From Corynebacterium sp. TAE3-ERU12 (GTDB taxonomy: Bacteria; Actinomycetota; Actinomycetes; Mycobacteriales; Mycobacteriaceae): a stretch of 64,000 nt of DNA. Shown piece by piece: positions 17,778-28,136 of the stretch. Below the pieces are notes generated by a model. That model searched no databases. It was not told where the DNA came from and saw only the letters and a list, made by a program, of their open reading frames with translations. How positions within the stretch are numbered: the first letter of the stretch is position 1; every line of letters starts with the position of its first letter. The stretch is taken from NCBI RefSeq assembly GCF_019209905.1, contig NZ_JAHUTM010000001.1:620001-684000 (forward strand). The letters are read 5' to 3'. The position numbers and the translations under genes were made by a program.

Positions 17778-19931
17778 GTGACTGATAAGGGCAGAACTGT
17801 GCCGGAACCACAAGGCGCAAACGAGATGGATTATCACGCACTCAATGCGTTGCTGAACCTCTACGACGATGATGGGAAGATCCAGTTCGACAAGGATCGC
17901 CAGGCTGCACGTCAGTACTTCCTGCAGCACATCAACCAGAACACCGTCTTCTTCCACAACCTCAAGGAGAAGATCGACTACCTGGTCGAGAATAAGTACT
18001 ACGACCCCGAGATCATTGATAAGTACGAGTTCGACGACATCAAGGACCTGTTCAAGCAGGCCTACGCGCACAAGTTCCGCTTCAAGAGCTTCCTTGGCGC
18101 GTATAAGTACTACACCTCGTACACCCTGAAGACCTTCGACGGTAAGCGCTACCTGGAGCGTTATGAAGACCGCGTGTGCATGGTTGCGCTCACGCTTGCC
18201 GACGGTGACCTCGACCTGGCCAAGGAACTTGTCGACGAGATCATCGGCGGACGCTTCCAGCCGGCCACCCCGACGTTCCTCAACTCCGGTAAGGCCCAGC
18301 GCGGCGAGCCGGTGAGCTGCTTCCTGCTGCGCATCGAGGACAATATGGAGTCCATCGGCCGGGCCGTGAACTCCTCCTTGCAGCTGTCTAAGCGCGGCGG
18401 CGGTGTCGCCCTGCTGCTGTCGAACCTGCGTGAGATGGGTGCGCCCATTAAGCACATCGAGAACCAGTCGTCCGGTGTCATCCCGGTGATGAAGCTGCTG
18501 GAGGACTCGTTCTCCTACGCTAACCAGCTCGGTGCCCGGCAGGGCGCTGGTGCGGTCTACCTGCACGCGCACCACCCGGACATCATGCGTTTCCTCGACA
18601 CCAAGCGTGAGAACGCGGACGAGAAGATCCGCATTAAGTCGCTGTCGTTGGGTGTGGTCATCCCGGATATCACCTTCGAGCTGGCCAAGAATAACGACGA
18701 CATGTACCTGTTCAGCCCGTACGACGTGGAGCGTGTCTACGGGGTGCCCTTCGCTGACGTCAATGTCACGGAGAATTACGCGGATATGGTCGAAGATCCG
18801 CGCATTAAGAAGAAGAAGATCAACGCGCGCGCCTTCTTCCAGACGTTGGCCGAGATCCAGTTCGAGTCCGGTTACCCGTACATCATGTTCGAGGACACCG
18901 TGAACCGGGCTAATCCCATCGAAGGCCGGATCACCCAGTCCAACCTGTGCTCGGAGATTCTCCAGGTCGCTACTCCGTCGATCTATAACGAGGACCTGAC
19001 CTATAAGCAGGTCGGTGAGGATATTTCCTGCAACCTGGGCTCGATGAATATCGCCCAGGCGATGGATTCGCCGAACTTCTCCAAGACCATCGAGACCGCC
19101 ATCCGCGGGTTGACCGCAGTGTCGGACCAGACTTCCATCGACTCTGTGCCGTCCATCCGGGAAGGCAATGACAAGTCGCACTCCATCGGTCTGGGCCAGA
19201 TGAACCTGCATGGCTACTTGGGCCGGGAGCACATCTACTACGGCTCCGAAGAGGGCATCGACTTCACCAATATGTACTTCTACGCGGTGGCGTACGAGGC
19301 TATTAAGGCCTCCAACACCATTGCCAAGGAACGCGGCAAACCCTTCGCGGACTTTGAAACGTCCGACTACGCCAACGGTTCCTTCTTCGATAAGTACATC
19401 GATGGCGACTGGACCCCGAAGACTGAGCGGGTCCGCGAGCTCTTCGACAACTCCACGGTGCATCTGCCGACTCCCGACGACTGGCGGGAGCTGCGTGACT
19501 CAGTGCAGAAGTACGGCATTTACAACCGGTACCTCCAGGCGGTGCCGCCGACGGGTTCGATCTCGTATATCAATAACTCCACCTCGTCGATCCACCCGAT
19601 TGCCTCCAAGATCGAGATCCGTAAGGAAGGCAAGATCGGTCGTGTCTACTACCCGGCACCGCATATGGATAACGACAACCTGGAGTACTTCCAGGACGCC
19701 TATGAGGTCGGTTACGAGAAGATCATCGACACCTATGCCGCTGCTACCCAGCACGTCGACCAGGGCTTGTCGTTGACGCTGTTCTTCAAGGACACCGCCA
19801 CCACCCGCGATATCAACCGCGCCCAGATTTACGCCTGGCGTAAGGGCATCAAGACCATTTACTACATCCGCTTGCGACAGGTTGCCCTCGAAGGCACCGA
19901 GGTCACCGGCTGTGTGAGCTGCATGCTCTAA
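17778..19931 (+). CDS. nrdE: Class Ib ribonucleoside-diphosphate reductase, large subunit
   Basis: A 717-residue catalytic subunit that reduces ribonucleotides to deoxyribonucleotides. It lacks the N-terminal ATP-cone, as expected for class Ib. Active-site cysteines are in [12 protein letters not shown] (near 185) and QSNLCSEI (near 390), the radical site loop is [19 protein letters not shown], and the C-terminal GCVSCML carries the redox pair re-reduced by NrdH. GTG start at 17778 has AAGGGAG upstream; an internal ATG (MDYHALN) is the alternative. It is separated from nrdF by 152 bases, including a perfect hairpin. Confidence 0.97.
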   Translation: MTDKGRTVPEPQGANEMDYHALNALLNLYDDDGKIQFDKDRQAARQYFLQHINQNTVFFHNLKEKIDYLVENKYYDPEIIDKYEFDDIKDLFKQAYAHKFRFKSFLGAYKYYTSYTLKTFDGKRYLERYEDRVCMVALTLADGDLDLAKELVDEIIGGRFQPATPTFLNSGKAQRGEPVSCFLLRIEDNMESIGRAVNSSLQLSKRGGGVALLLSNLREMGAPIKHIENQSSGVIPVMKLLEDSFSYANQLGARQGAGAVYLHAHHPDIMRFLDTKRENADEKIRIKSLSLGVVIPDITFELAKNNDDMYLFSPYDVERVYGVPFADVNVTENYADMVEDPRIKKKKINARAFFQTLAEIQFESGYPYIMFEDTVNRANPIEGRITQSNLCSEILQVATPSIYNEDLTYKQVGEDISCNLGSMNIAQAMDSPNFSKTIETAIRGLTAVSDQTSIDSVPSIREGNDKSHSIGLGQMNLHGYLGREHIYYGSEEGIDFTNMYFYAVAYEAIKASNTIAKERGKPFADFETSDYANGSFFDKYIDGDWTPKTERVRELFDNSTVHLPTPDDWRELRDSVQKYGIYNRYLQAVPPTGSISYINNSTSSIHPIASKIEIRKEGKIGRVYYPAPHMDNDNLEYFQDAYEVGYEKIIDTYAAATQHVDQGLSLTLFFKDTATTRDINRAQIYAWRKGIKTIYYIRLRQVALEGTEVTGCVSCML

Positions 19932-19948
19932 GTAGATAAGGAATGACG

Positions 19949-19984
19949 CGCAACCCCGGGAGCCAATATGCTCCCGGGGTTGCG
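19949..19984 (+). terminator. Perfect 15-bp hairpin after nrdE
   Basis: CGCAACCCCGGGAGC and GCTCCCGGGGTTGCG pair perfectly around CAATAT. No T run follows (TGAAGGA), so it may stabilise the nrdE mRNA end or act as a terminator of the non-canonical actinobacterial type. It separates nrdHIE from nrdF. Confidence 0.65.
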
Positions 19985-20047
19985 TGAAGGATGACCCAGC
20001 GCTGGAGATTCCCGCCACCACTGAACCGGGCCAGCCATACGCGTTAG

Positions 20048-21106
<1,059 letters not shown>

Positions 21107-21431
21107 GAAACCTCGCTGCAGGCCGGGGAGTAGCTAATACCCCCGTTAAGGGTAAGGAACACTCAGGAAACTTATGGTCCTGCCCAGCTCAACAGTGCAG
21201 CTTAAGGTAATTCTTAGTAAAAATTTCAGGTTCGACCCCAAATGGCCGCGCCCCGCTGGGGCGTCGCCGCCTTAACTTTTCCACAGGTTCCCTATACACT
21301 CTGTTCCAAGTGGCAGCAGTGCCCCTGTCTTCGTCGCCTGTGCGCATAAGACAGAGGCATCGGTGCCAAGGCAGCACTCGAATTTCGGTATTCCGCATTA
21401 TTTAGCGGGTATCGCGTAGTCAGGAGGAAGA
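21107..21431 (+). other. Intergenic leader of ctaD (no gene)
   Basis: A 325-base non-coding stretch between nrdF and ctaD. It holds an AT-rich part around 21200-21235 (possible promoter), a short GCCCC/GGGGC stem near 21250 and a TATACA box near 21293. AGGAGGA, eight bases before the ctaD ATG, is the ribosome site. No small ORF is convincing. Confidence 0.5.
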
Positions 21432-23132
21432 ATGACTGCAGTATCGCCGCGACCCAGTCAGGAAGTGACTGAGGTTGAGCGTCCTGCGCCTTTCGGTCAC
21501 TCCCGTAAGGGCAACTGGGCGTGGGAAATGCTGACGACGACGGACCATAAGAAGCTCGGCATCATGTACATCGTGATGAGCTTCACGTTCTTCTTCATCG
21601 GCGGTCTCATGGCCCTGCTCATCCGCGCTGAGTTGTTCCAGCCGGGCCTTCAGTTCCTATCCAACGAGCAGTTCAACCAGCTGTTCACCATGCACGGCAC
21701 GGTGATGCTGCTGCTGTTCGGTACCCCGATTGTGTGGGGTTTCGCTAACTACATCCTTCCGTTGCAGATCGGTGCCCCCGACGTGGCATTCCCGCGTCTG
21801 AACGCCTTCGGCTTCTGGCTGACCACCATCGGTGGCATCCTTATGCTGTCGGGCTTCCTCACCCCGGGTGGCGCTGCTGACTTCGGCTGGACCATGTACT
21901 CCCCGCTGTCCGACTCCATCCACTCTCCGAGCGTTGGCGCGGACCTGTGGATCGTCGGTGTTGGCGTCGGTGGTGTGGGCACCATTGCTTCCGCCATCAA
22001 CATGATCACCACCGTGCTGTGCCTCCGCGCACCCGGTATGACCACCTTCCGCATGCCGATCTTCACCTGGAACATCATGGTGACCTCGATCCTGGCACTG
22101 CTTATCTTCCCGGTTCTGACCGCCGCCGCTCTTGGCGTGCTCTACGACCGCAAGCTCGGTGGCCACATCTACGACCCGGCCAACGGTGGCTCCATCCTGT
22201 GGCAGCACCTCTTCTGGTTCTTCGGTCACCCCGAGGTCTACGTGCTGCTGCTGCCCTTCGTCGGCATCATCACCGAGGTTGTTCCGGTGTTCTCCCGTAA
22301 GCCGCTGTTCGGCTACGCCGGCATGGTCTTCGCGACCCTGTCGATTGCTGGCCTGTCCATGGCTGTGTGGGCTCACCACATGTTCGTCACCGGTGCTGTC
22401 CTGCTGCCGTTCTTCTCCTTCATGACCTTCCTGATTTCGGTGCCCACCGGTGTGAAGTTCTTCAACTGGCTCGGCACCATGTGGAAGGGTCACCTGACCT
22501 TCGAAACCCCGATCATCTTCGCTCTGGGCTTCATCGTGACCTTCCTCTTCGGTGGTCTGACCGGCATCATGATGGCCTCCCCGCCGCTGGACTTCCACAT
22601 CTCGGATACCTACTTCATCGTCGCGCACTTCCACTACACCCTCTTCGGCACCCTGGTGTTCGCCTCCTACTCGGGCGTGTACTTCTGGTTCCCGAAGATG
22701 ACCGGTCGCATGCTCGACGAGAAGCTTGGCAAGCTCCACTTCTGGCTGACCTTCATCGGCTTCCACTCCACCTTCCTCGTCCAGCACTGGCTGGGTAACG
22801 AAGGTATGCCGCGTCGTTACGCCGACTACCTGGCTACCGATGGCTGGACCACCCTGAACATGATTTCCACGGTTGGTTCCTTCATCCTCGGTATCTCGGT
22901 CCTGCCGTTCATCTGGAACGTCTTCAAGTCCATCCGTTACGGCGAGGTCGTCACTGTCGATGACCCGTGGGGCTACGGCAACTCCCTCGAGTGGGCCACC
23001 TCCTGCCCGCCGCCGCGCCACAACTTCACCTCCATGCCGCGTATCCGCTCCGAGCGCCCCGCGTTCGAGCTGCACTACCCGCACATGGTCGAGCGCATGC
23101 GTGCCGAGGCCCACGTCGGCCCCCAGCTCTAA
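21432..23132 (+). CDS. ctaD: Cytochrome c oxidase (aa3) subunit I
   Basis: A 566-residue haem-copper oxidase subunit with twelve membrane helices; it reduces oxygen to water in the cytochrome bc1-aa3 chain. Signature residues are the low-spin haem histidine in [13 protein letters not shown] (near 85), the HPEVY copper/cross-linked Tyr motif (near 267), the CuB pair in WAHHMFVTG (near 315) and the haem a3 region [16 protein letters not shown] (near 395). The gene stands alone between nrdF and serB; subunits II-IV are elsewhere. Strong codon bias (many C-ending codons) suggests high expression. Confidence 0.98.
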   Translation: MTAVSPRPSQEVTEVERPAPFGHSRKGNWAWEMLTTTDHKKLGIMYIVMSFTFFFIGGLMALLIRAELFQPGLQFLSNEQFNQLFTMHGTVMLLLFGTPIVWGFANYILPLQIGAPDVAFPRLNAFGFWLTTIGGILMLSGFLTPGGAADFGWTMYSPLSDSIHSPSVGADLWIVGVGVGGVGTIASAINMITTVLCLRAPGMTTFRMPIFTWNIMVTSILALLIFPVLTAAALGVLYDRKLGGHIYDPANGGSILWQHLFWFFGHPEVYVLLLPFVGIITEVVPVFSRKPLFGYAGMVFATLSIAGLSMAVWAHHMFVTGAVLLPFFSFMTFLISVPTGVKFFNWLGTMWKGHLTFETPIIFALGFIVTFLFGGLTGIMMASPPLDFHISDTYFIVAHFHYTLFGTLVFASYSGVYFWFPKMTGRMLDEKLGKLHFWLTFIGFHSTFLVQHWLGNEGMPRRYADYLATDGWTTLNMISTVGSFILGISVLPFIWNVFKSIRYGEVVTVDDPWGYGNSLEWATSCPPPRHNFTSMPRIRSERPAFELHYPHMVERMRAEAHVGPQL

Positions 23133-23174
23133 GCCAGCAGGCATAGCTGTTAGCTGCCAGCAGCTATAGCTGCT

Positions 23175-23213
23175 ACCGCGCCCCCAACCACACCGGTTGG
23201 GGGCGCGGTTTTG
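23175..23213 (+). terminator. Rho-independent terminator of ctaD
   Basis: ACCGCGCCCCCAACC and GGTTGGGGGCGCGGT make a perfect 15-base stem with a 5-base loop, followed by TTTTGT. Just before it are several short AGCTATAGCTGC-type repeats (23140-23174). Confidence 0.9.
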
Positions 23214-23248
23214 TCTGCTGCCGGGCCTGTGCGCCCGGTCTCAGCAAG

Positions 23249-23312
23249 GATCCGTACCTTTTGCGCAGATCCGTGCGAAATTCCGTACGGATCTGCGCAA
23301 ACGGTACGGATC
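23249..23312. repeat. Long inverted repeat (26-base arms) upstream of serB
   Basis: Arms at 23249-23274 and 23287-23312 are reverse complements with one mismatch, around a 12-base loop. Each arm itself contains the shorter motif GATCCGT twice in related form (GATCCGTACC and CAGATCCGT). A smaller stem CCGGGC/GCCCGG lies just before it (23221-23238). It is not followed by a T run and comes after a complete terminator, so it is not needed to end ctaD transcription. Confidence 0.9.
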
Positions 23313-23320
23313 TGCCATCA

Positions 23321-23428
23321 CAGCGCCCCGCCGAGCAGCGCAGCGCCGCGCCGAGCCCCGCCGAGCAGCGCCGCGCCGAGCCCCGCCGAGCAGCGCCCCG
23401 CCGAGCAGAGCAGCGCAGCGCCGAACCC
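23321..23428. repeat. GC-rich tandem array (25-base unit)
   Basis: The stretch is built from CCGAGC, AGCGC and CCCCG blocks. A 25-base unit is present in two perfect back-to-back copies (23343-23367 and 23368-23392), with shortened or diverged copies before and after. The unit is not a multiple of three, and no stop-free frame here looks like protein. It ends about 45 bases before serB. Confidence 0.85.
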
Positions 23429-23474
23429 ACACCCACATCGCGCGACCCACGCCGCGGTTTGCGATACTCAACCC

Positions 23475-24752
23475 GTGAGCACCGACATTTCTAATGCCCC
23501 ATCGGATATCTCGACCGTGGCCCTGCCCGACGGATTCGTTCGCGCAGTAGTCACCGCCACCGGCGCCGACCGGCCCGGCGTCTCAGCCGCTTTCTTCCGG
23601 GTACTCTCCGCCCACGGCGCGCAGCTACTCGACGTCGAACAGGCCGTCTTCCGGGAACGCCTCTCGCTTGCCACCCTCATCGGCGTGCGCGGCGACAAAC
23701 TCGACACGATGTCCTCCGGGCTGCAGGAAACCCTGCGCAGTTATGGCATGACGGTGCGGGTATCCACAGACGCGGCCAATTCCACCCGGCACGCCTCAAC
23801 CCACGCTGTTGTCGTGCTGGGCAACCCGGTGACCGCCGCCAATATCTCCCGCCTCGGCCAGGTGCTGGCCGACTATGGGGCCAATATCGACACCATCCGC
23901 GGTATCGCTGACTATCCCGTAACCGGCCTGGAGCTCAAGGTCACCATCGCCAACCCCAAACCAGGTGGCGGTGTCCCGCTGCGTAAGGCCCTGGCTGAGC
24001 TAGCACTGGACTCCGGTCTTGATATTGCGATCGAGCGCGATGGTTTGCAGCGTCGCTCCAAACGCCTGATCTGCTTCGATGTGGACTCCACCCTCATCAC
24101 CGGTGAGGTCATCGAGATGCTCGCCGCCCACGCTGGTCGTGAGGCCGAGGTTGCTGCTGTGACCGAACGCGCCATGCGCGGCGAGCTTGATTTCGCCGAG
24201 TCCCTGCATGAGCGGGTCAAGGCCCTGGCCGGTCTGCCGGAATCCGTGCTGCACGAGGTCAGTAACCAGGTCGAGCTCACCCCGGGTGCGCGGACCACGA
24301 TTCGTACTCTGAAACGGCTGGGCTATAAAACCGGTGCGGTCTCTGGTGGCTTTATTCAGATTCTGAAGCCGTTGGCGGAAGACCTCGGCCTGGACTTCTA
24401 CCGCGCTAATACCTTGGAAATTGTTGACGGCAAGCTCACCGGCCGGGTTATCGGCGATGTGGTTGACCGGCAGGAAAAGGCCCGCAGCATCAAGGAATTC
24501 GCCGCCGAATCCGGTCTGGTGATGCACCAGACGGTGGCCGTTGGTGATGGCGCCAATGATATTGACATGCTTTCCGTGGCCGGCCTGGGCATTGCTTTTA
24601 ACGCCAAGCCGGCGCTCAAGGAGGTCGCGGATACCTCGGTGAATAATCCGTTCCTTGATGAGGTGCTGTTCTTCCTCGGTATTACCCGCGATGAGATTGA
24701 GCACGCCGACCGCGAGGACGGCACCCTGCGCCGGGTGCCGCTTGAGCAGTAA
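23475..24752 (+). CDS. serB: Phosphoserine phosphatase with N-terminal ACT domains
   Basis: A 425-residue enzyme for the last step of serine synthesis. Residues 1-190 hold two ACT-like regulatory domains (RAVVTATGADRPGVSAAFF, then AVVVLGNPVTAANISRLGQVL). The HAD phosphatase domain starts at CFDVDSTLITGEVIEML near 200 (nucleophile Asp in DVDST) and ends with VAVGDGANDIDMLSVAGLGIAF. This layout matches actinobacterial SerB2. GTG at 23475 is the start because the frame upstream runs through the repeat array and encodes low-complexity Arg/Ala/Pro sequence. The stop shares a base with the next gene's start. Confidence 0.94.
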   Translation: MSTDISNAPSDISTVALPDGFVRAVVTATGADRPGVSAAFFRVLSAHGAQLLDVEQAVFRERLSLATLIGVRGDKLDTMSSGLQETLRSYGMTVRVSTDAANSTRHASTHAVVVLGNPVTAANISRLGQVLADYGANIDTIRGIADYPVTGLELKVTIANPKPGGGVPLRKALAELALDSGLDIAIERDGLQRRSKRLICFDVDSTLITGEVIEMLAAHAGREAEVAAVTERAMRGELDFAESLHERVKALAGLPESVLHEVSNQVELTPGARTTIRTLKRLGYKTGAVSGGFIQILKPLAEDLGLDFYRANTLEIVDGKLTGRVIGDVVDRQEKARSIKEFAAESGLVMHQTVAVGDGANDIDMLSVAGLGIAFNAKPALKEVADTSVNNPFLDEVLFFLGITRDEIEHADREDGTLRRVPLEQ

Positions 24753-25543
24753 TGGGCGATATTCCCGCCTGGTTTGTATCCGCCTATGCGTTGCTGCGCA
24801 CCACCCAGCAGCGCAGCGGGTGGGAGGACCCGAATCGGCCTGAGACCGTCCGGGCTATGCCGATGGTGTTGCGGATAGAAAAGGCTAACCCGCCGCAGCG
24901 GATTGCGTTGCTTCAGGCTGCTGGTGCCTCGGTTGCGCTGGCGTGCTTGCACCCCTTGGCTGCCGAACCGGAGCCTGGCAGTGCCGACGATGGCGCCTAC
25001 CGGGAGGCATTGGCCTGCTGGTACGGCGCCCGGATCCGCAAGATTGCCCGCCGGGCGCGGGGGAAGAAGTGGCGTGATGTGCAGGCTGTTGCCGGTGCTA
25101 CCGCAGAGGACCAGGGCGCGCAGGTGCGGTCGTTTATTCCCGGCCCACTAGATGAGGTCGACCCGCGCATCGGGAAACTACAAATCAGCGGCACCGATAT
25201 TGAACCAGCAGGGCAGCAACCCCCACTTCAGCACAACCGCCCGACGATTTATATCGACGCCGACCTTGGCATGAGCGTCGGTAAGGCCGCAGCCCAGGTG
25301 GGTCACGCGGCGATGCTTCTGGCCGCAGAGTTGCCGATTGAGCGGGTGTGGGCCTGGTGGGAGAGTGGGTGCGAAGTCAATGTGCGCGAAGTGCCGCGCG
25401 AGGTATTCCAGGCGATTGCCGATACAGCCCTAGTTCGTGTCGCTGATGCTGGCTATACCGAGGTCGCCCCCGGCTCGGTGACTGTGTGCGCCGTCGACGC
25501 CATCGATGCCAGCGACGCCACCGACGCCGCGGCGGCTGGGTGA
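24752..25543 (+). CDS. Peptidyl-tRNA hydrolase II (PTH2)-domain protein with extra N-terminal domain
   Basis: A 263-residue protein. The C-terminal half (residues about 165-255) has the PTH2 pattern IYIDADLGMSVGKAAAQVGHA, the conserved lysine/histidine-bearing helix, then the ALVRVADAGYTEVAPGSVT region. PTH2 enzymes release peptides from tRNA and are typical of archaea and eukaryotes but are found in some actinobacteria. The first 160 residues, with basic KIARRARGKKWRD, are not recognised. The tail is a DASDATDAA low-complexity repeat. It starts at the last base of serB, so the two are translationally coupled. Confidence 0.75.
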   Translation: MGDIPAWFVSAYALLRTTQQRSGWEDPNRPETVRAMPMVLRIEKANPPQRIALLQAAGASVALACLHPLAAEPEPGSADDGAYREALACWYGARIRKIARRARGKKWRDVQAVAGATAEDQGAQVRSFIPGPLDEVDPRIGKLQISGTDIEPAGQQPPLQHNRPTIYIDADLGMSVGKAAAQVGHAAMLLAAELPIERVWAWWESGCEVNVREVPREVFQAIADTALVRVADAGYTEVAPGSVTVCAVDAIDASDATDAAAAG

Positions 25544-25592
25544 CGCGCCGGGGATGGGGCGCAAGGGCCGTCGGTAAGCGAATAAAGCCGAA

Positions 25593-25633
25593 CCCCAGGC
25601 TCGGGAACCGTATTTACGGCACCAAGCCCGGGG
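25593..25633. terminator. Hairpin between convergent PTH2-like and acyl-CoA ligase genes
   Basis: CCCCAGGCT and AGCCCGGGG pair with one mismatch, with an inner CCGT/ACGG stem. On the minus strand it is followed by GGGTTCGGCTTTATT, so it may mainly serve the ligase gene. Confidence 0.5.
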
Positions 25634-25653
25634 CGGGCGGAAAAGCAGTGGGG

Positions 25654-27225
25654 TTATTTCAGGTTGCGGCGCAGAATCTTGCCGGTTTTGGACTTCGGAA
25701 TCTCGTCGATGAACTCCACAGCGCGGACCTTCTTGTAGCCGGCGACACGGTTTTCGACGAACTCCATGATGTCGTTGGCCAGCTCGTCGGAAGGCTCAGT
25801 GCCTTCAGCAAGCACGATGAACGCCTTCGGGATTTCCTCGCCATCGCTGTGCCGGGTAACACCGATACACGCCGAATCATCAACCTTCGGGTGCTGCAGC
25901 AGCAGGTCCTCTAGCTCAGCGGGGGCGACCTGGTAGCCCTTGTACTTAATGAGCTCCTTGAAGCGGTCGACAACGTAGACATTGCCTTCCGGGTCCAACT
26001 CGGCCATATCGCCGGTGCGCAGCCAGTTGTCCTCGGTGATGGTCTGCCGGGTGGCTTCTTCATTATTGATATAGCCCAGCATCACCTGGGGGCCGCGGAT
26101 CCACAGTTCGCCGGCCTCGGAATGGCCCTCACTGGGCACGTCGATCTCCGGCAAGTCGTCCTTGGAGACATCCACAATCTTGTATTCGGTATTGGCCACA
26201 GCGCGGCCAATGGAATCCAAGGGGGCCTCATGGTTGACGCGAATATGGGTTGCCGGTGAGGTCTCGGTCATGCCGAAGCCCTGGCCGACGGTGCAGCCAA
26301 TACGCTTCTCGACGGCCTTGGCTAGCTCATTGGCCAGCGGGGCGGCACCGGAGAAGATAACCCGCATCGAGGACAGGTCGAATTTGTCGACGGCGGGGTG
26401 CTTCGCCAAAGCCACCGCAATCGGCGGGGCGATGAAGGCGAACTCCACCTTGTACTGCTGGGCGATGTGCAGGAAGGCGGCGAAGTCGAACTCGGCCATC
26501 GTGTACTGGGTGGTGCGGCGGTATAGGCACAGGTTGAGCAGGGCGGTCATGCCGTAGATATGGAAAAACGGCAGCACCGTCAGTGTGGGGGTATCCACGG
26601 TGAGGGCGTCTTCGGTGGCCAGCGCTGCCTGCACGACATTGCAGGTGAGGTTGCGGTGGGTGAGCTGTACTCCCTTGGGCAGGCCGGTGGTTCCCGAGGA
26701 GAAGGGGATAACCGCCACATCGTCAGGGTGGACTTCCACATCAGGGGCTCGGTGTCCTTCGTGGACGATTTCACCGACACCGTGGGTGCCGGAGAGGCCA
26801 ATGATCATATCGTCGGAAATGCCGGCGTTTTGGGCGCCGAGTTTGCCTGCCCAGCCAATGGAGGATGCGGTCAGCATCATCTTGGCGCCGGAGATCTGCA
26901 GCTGCTTGGTGACGTCTTCTTCAGTCGACATTGATGCGACAGTGGTGCAGATAGCGCCGGCGCGCAGCACGCCGTGCATGGCCACGGCGAAGGTGGTGGA
27001 GTTCGGGCAGTGCAGGGCGACGACATCGCCCTTTTTGATGCCGCGGGCGGCGAGCGAACCAGCGAAAGCCTCGACGAGGATCTTCAACTCGGAGTAAGTG
27101 ATGCTGCCGGCGGAGTCGACAATGGCGGTTTTATCGGCGTGTTCTTCGGAGATATCTCCAAAGAGCAGGTCGAACAGGGTGGTCTCCGGCAACGGGTAGT
27201 CGGTGATAGTCGAGGTAAGCGGCAT
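25654..27225 (-). CDS. Acyl-CoA synthetase / 4-coumarate-CoA ligase-like AMP-binding enzyme
   Basis: A 523-residue adenylate-forming ligase that joins a carboxylic acid to CoA. The AMP-binding P-loop SSGTTGLPKG is at residues 177-186, the aromatic motif GFGMTETSPATH near 315, WLRTGD near 405, and the catalytic lysine in IPKSKTGKILRRNLK at the very end. The absence of a long insertion favours an aryl or medium-chain acid over a very-long-chain fatty acid. The ATG at 27225 has AAGGAGCAGC just upstream. It is divergent from a TetR gene and near SDR and acyl-CoA dehydrogenase genes, suggesting one regulated catabolic pathway. Confidence 0.9.
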   Translation of the reverse strand: MPLTSTITDYPLPETTLFDLLFGDISEEHADKTAIVDSAGSITYSELKILVEAFAGSLAARGIKKGDVVALHCPNSTTFAVAMHGVLRAGAICTTVASMSTEEDVTKQLQISGAKMMLTASSIGWAGKLGAQNAGISDDMIIGLSGTHGVGEIVHEGHRAPDVEVHPDDVAVIPFSSGTTGLPKGVQLTHRNLTCNVVQAALATEDALTVDTPTLTVLPFFHIYGMTALLNLCLYRRTTQYTMAEFDFAAFLHIAQQYKVEFAFIAPPIAVALAKHPAVDKFDLSSMRVIFSGAAPLANELAKAVEKRIGCTVGQGFGMTETSPATHIRVNHEAPLDSIGRAVANTEYKIVDVSKDDLPEIDVPSEGHSEAGELWIRGPQVMLGYINNEEATRQTITEDNWLRTGDMAELDPEGNVYVVDRFKELIKYKGYQVAPAELEDLLLQHPKVDDSACIGVTRHSDGEEIPKAFIVLAEGTEPSDELANDIMEFVENRVAGYKKVRAVEFIDEIPKSKTGKILRRNLK

Positions 27226-27328
27226 GCTGCTCCTTAGTGTGCGGTTCGGTGTGCGGTGTTCACGGCGGAACAACCAGTAACCGGTGTCATGGTTTTATCT
27301 AGTGTAGTTCCTTTCGGGCAATGTTATC

Positions 27329-27342
27329 TGAATCACTATTCA
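27329..27342. promoter_or_regulatory. Candidate TetR operator between ligase and regulator
   Basis: TGAATCACTATTCA has perfect 5-base arms (TGAAT/ATTCA) around CACT. It lies in the 174-base gap between the divergent ligase and TetR genes, 58 bases before the regulator's start. TetR-family proteins usually bind such dyads next to their own gene. The call rests on symmetry and position only. Confidence 0.4.
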
Positions 27343-27399
27343 ATGTCTAGGGAGTTGTTGCGCTGCCGCCGCCCGGCCTGCGGTGCGTAGTCTGAGGCC

Positions 27400-28062
27400 A
27401 TGACCGACGCCGCCACCACCCGCGAACACGCCGCCCAGAAACGCCGTGCGGCGATTCTGGATGCCGCTCGTCGCGTGTACATCCGCGATGGCTATCACGA
27501 CGCTCGACTGACTGATATCGCAGCCGAGGCGGGCTGCTCCGTCGGAACGCTCTACACTCACTTCGCTGGCCGAGAAGCATTGCTCGCCGCCGTGCTGCGC
27601 AGTGTGGAAAATGACATGCGCCGACCTGCTGCCGCAGCCGTACGCAACGCCAGCCCAGGTGCGGAACTTGCCGCCACAAACCGCTCCTACCTGGAGTCAT
27701 ACCGTCGGAATGCGGAAATAATGGCGTTGTTGGAACAGGTATCCCAGGCGCGCAGTGATATCCGCGATATCCGTATTCAACGCGCCCAAGACTTCGTTGC
27801 CCGCAACGCGGCATGGCTGGAAAAATTGCGCGAGGCCGGGGAGATCGACGCCGGGATTGATACGGAGATGATGTCTGCGGCGCTGTCCTCGATGACCTCC
27901 CGGCTGGCCTATGCCACATGGGTGGAAGGGGTCTTCGATAACAGTGATGCCACCTTCGAGCGAGTACTAGCCACCGTTAACCGGGTGTGGTGGGCGGCCT
28001 TGGGGGTACACCCCGGGTGGGGCCTGCCGAAAAACGGTGACATGAATCCCGATTCAGTTTAG
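27400..28062 (+). CDS. TetR-family transcriptional regulator
   Basis: A 220-residue regulator. The N-terminal helix-turn-helix (RRAAILDAARRVYIRDGYHDAR, then DIAAEAGCSVGTLYTHFAGREALLAAVL) spans residues 15-62, the standard TetR DNA-binding fold. The C-terminal ligand domain is helical, with no motif that names the effector. Placed divergently from an acyl-CoA ligase and ahead of SDR and acyl-CoA dehydrogenase genes, it probably senses an acyl-CoA intermediate. Confidence 0.93.
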   Translation: MTDAATTREHAAQKRRAAILDAARRVYIRDGYHDARLTDIAAEAGCSVGTLYTHFAGREALLAAVLRSVENDMRRPAAAAVRNASPGAELAATNRSYLESYRRNAEIMALLEQVSQARSDIRDIRIQRAQDFVARNAAWLEKLREAGEIDAGIDTEMMSAALSSMTSRLAYATWVEGVFDNSDATFERVLATVNRVWWAALGVHPGWGLPKNGDMNPDSV

Positions 28063-28136
28063 GGTTGGCGGAACTATCCCAGCTAATAGCGTTGGGAGCG
28101 ACCCGGGGCGCAGCCCCACCAACGAGGACGCACACG

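Noticed and set aside
17469-19463. Very long minus-strand frame across nrdE
   Set aside because: It is antisense to a highly conserved, certain gene, and the Val/Leu/Asp-rich sequence is typical of the opposite strand of GC-rich coding DNA.
21657-23144. Minus-strand frame of 495 codons across ctaD
   Set aside because: His/Glu/Gly-rich antisense of cytochrome oxidase subunit I, with no family resemblance or ribosome site.
23211-23474. N-terminal extension of serB through the repeat array
   Set aside because: The extension would encode Ala/Arg/Pro low-complexity residues from the tandem repeat; GTG at 23475 starts the recognisable ACT region.
24000-24704. Minus-strand frame across serB
   Set aside because: Antisense of a clear HAD phosphatase domain, with no ribosome site.
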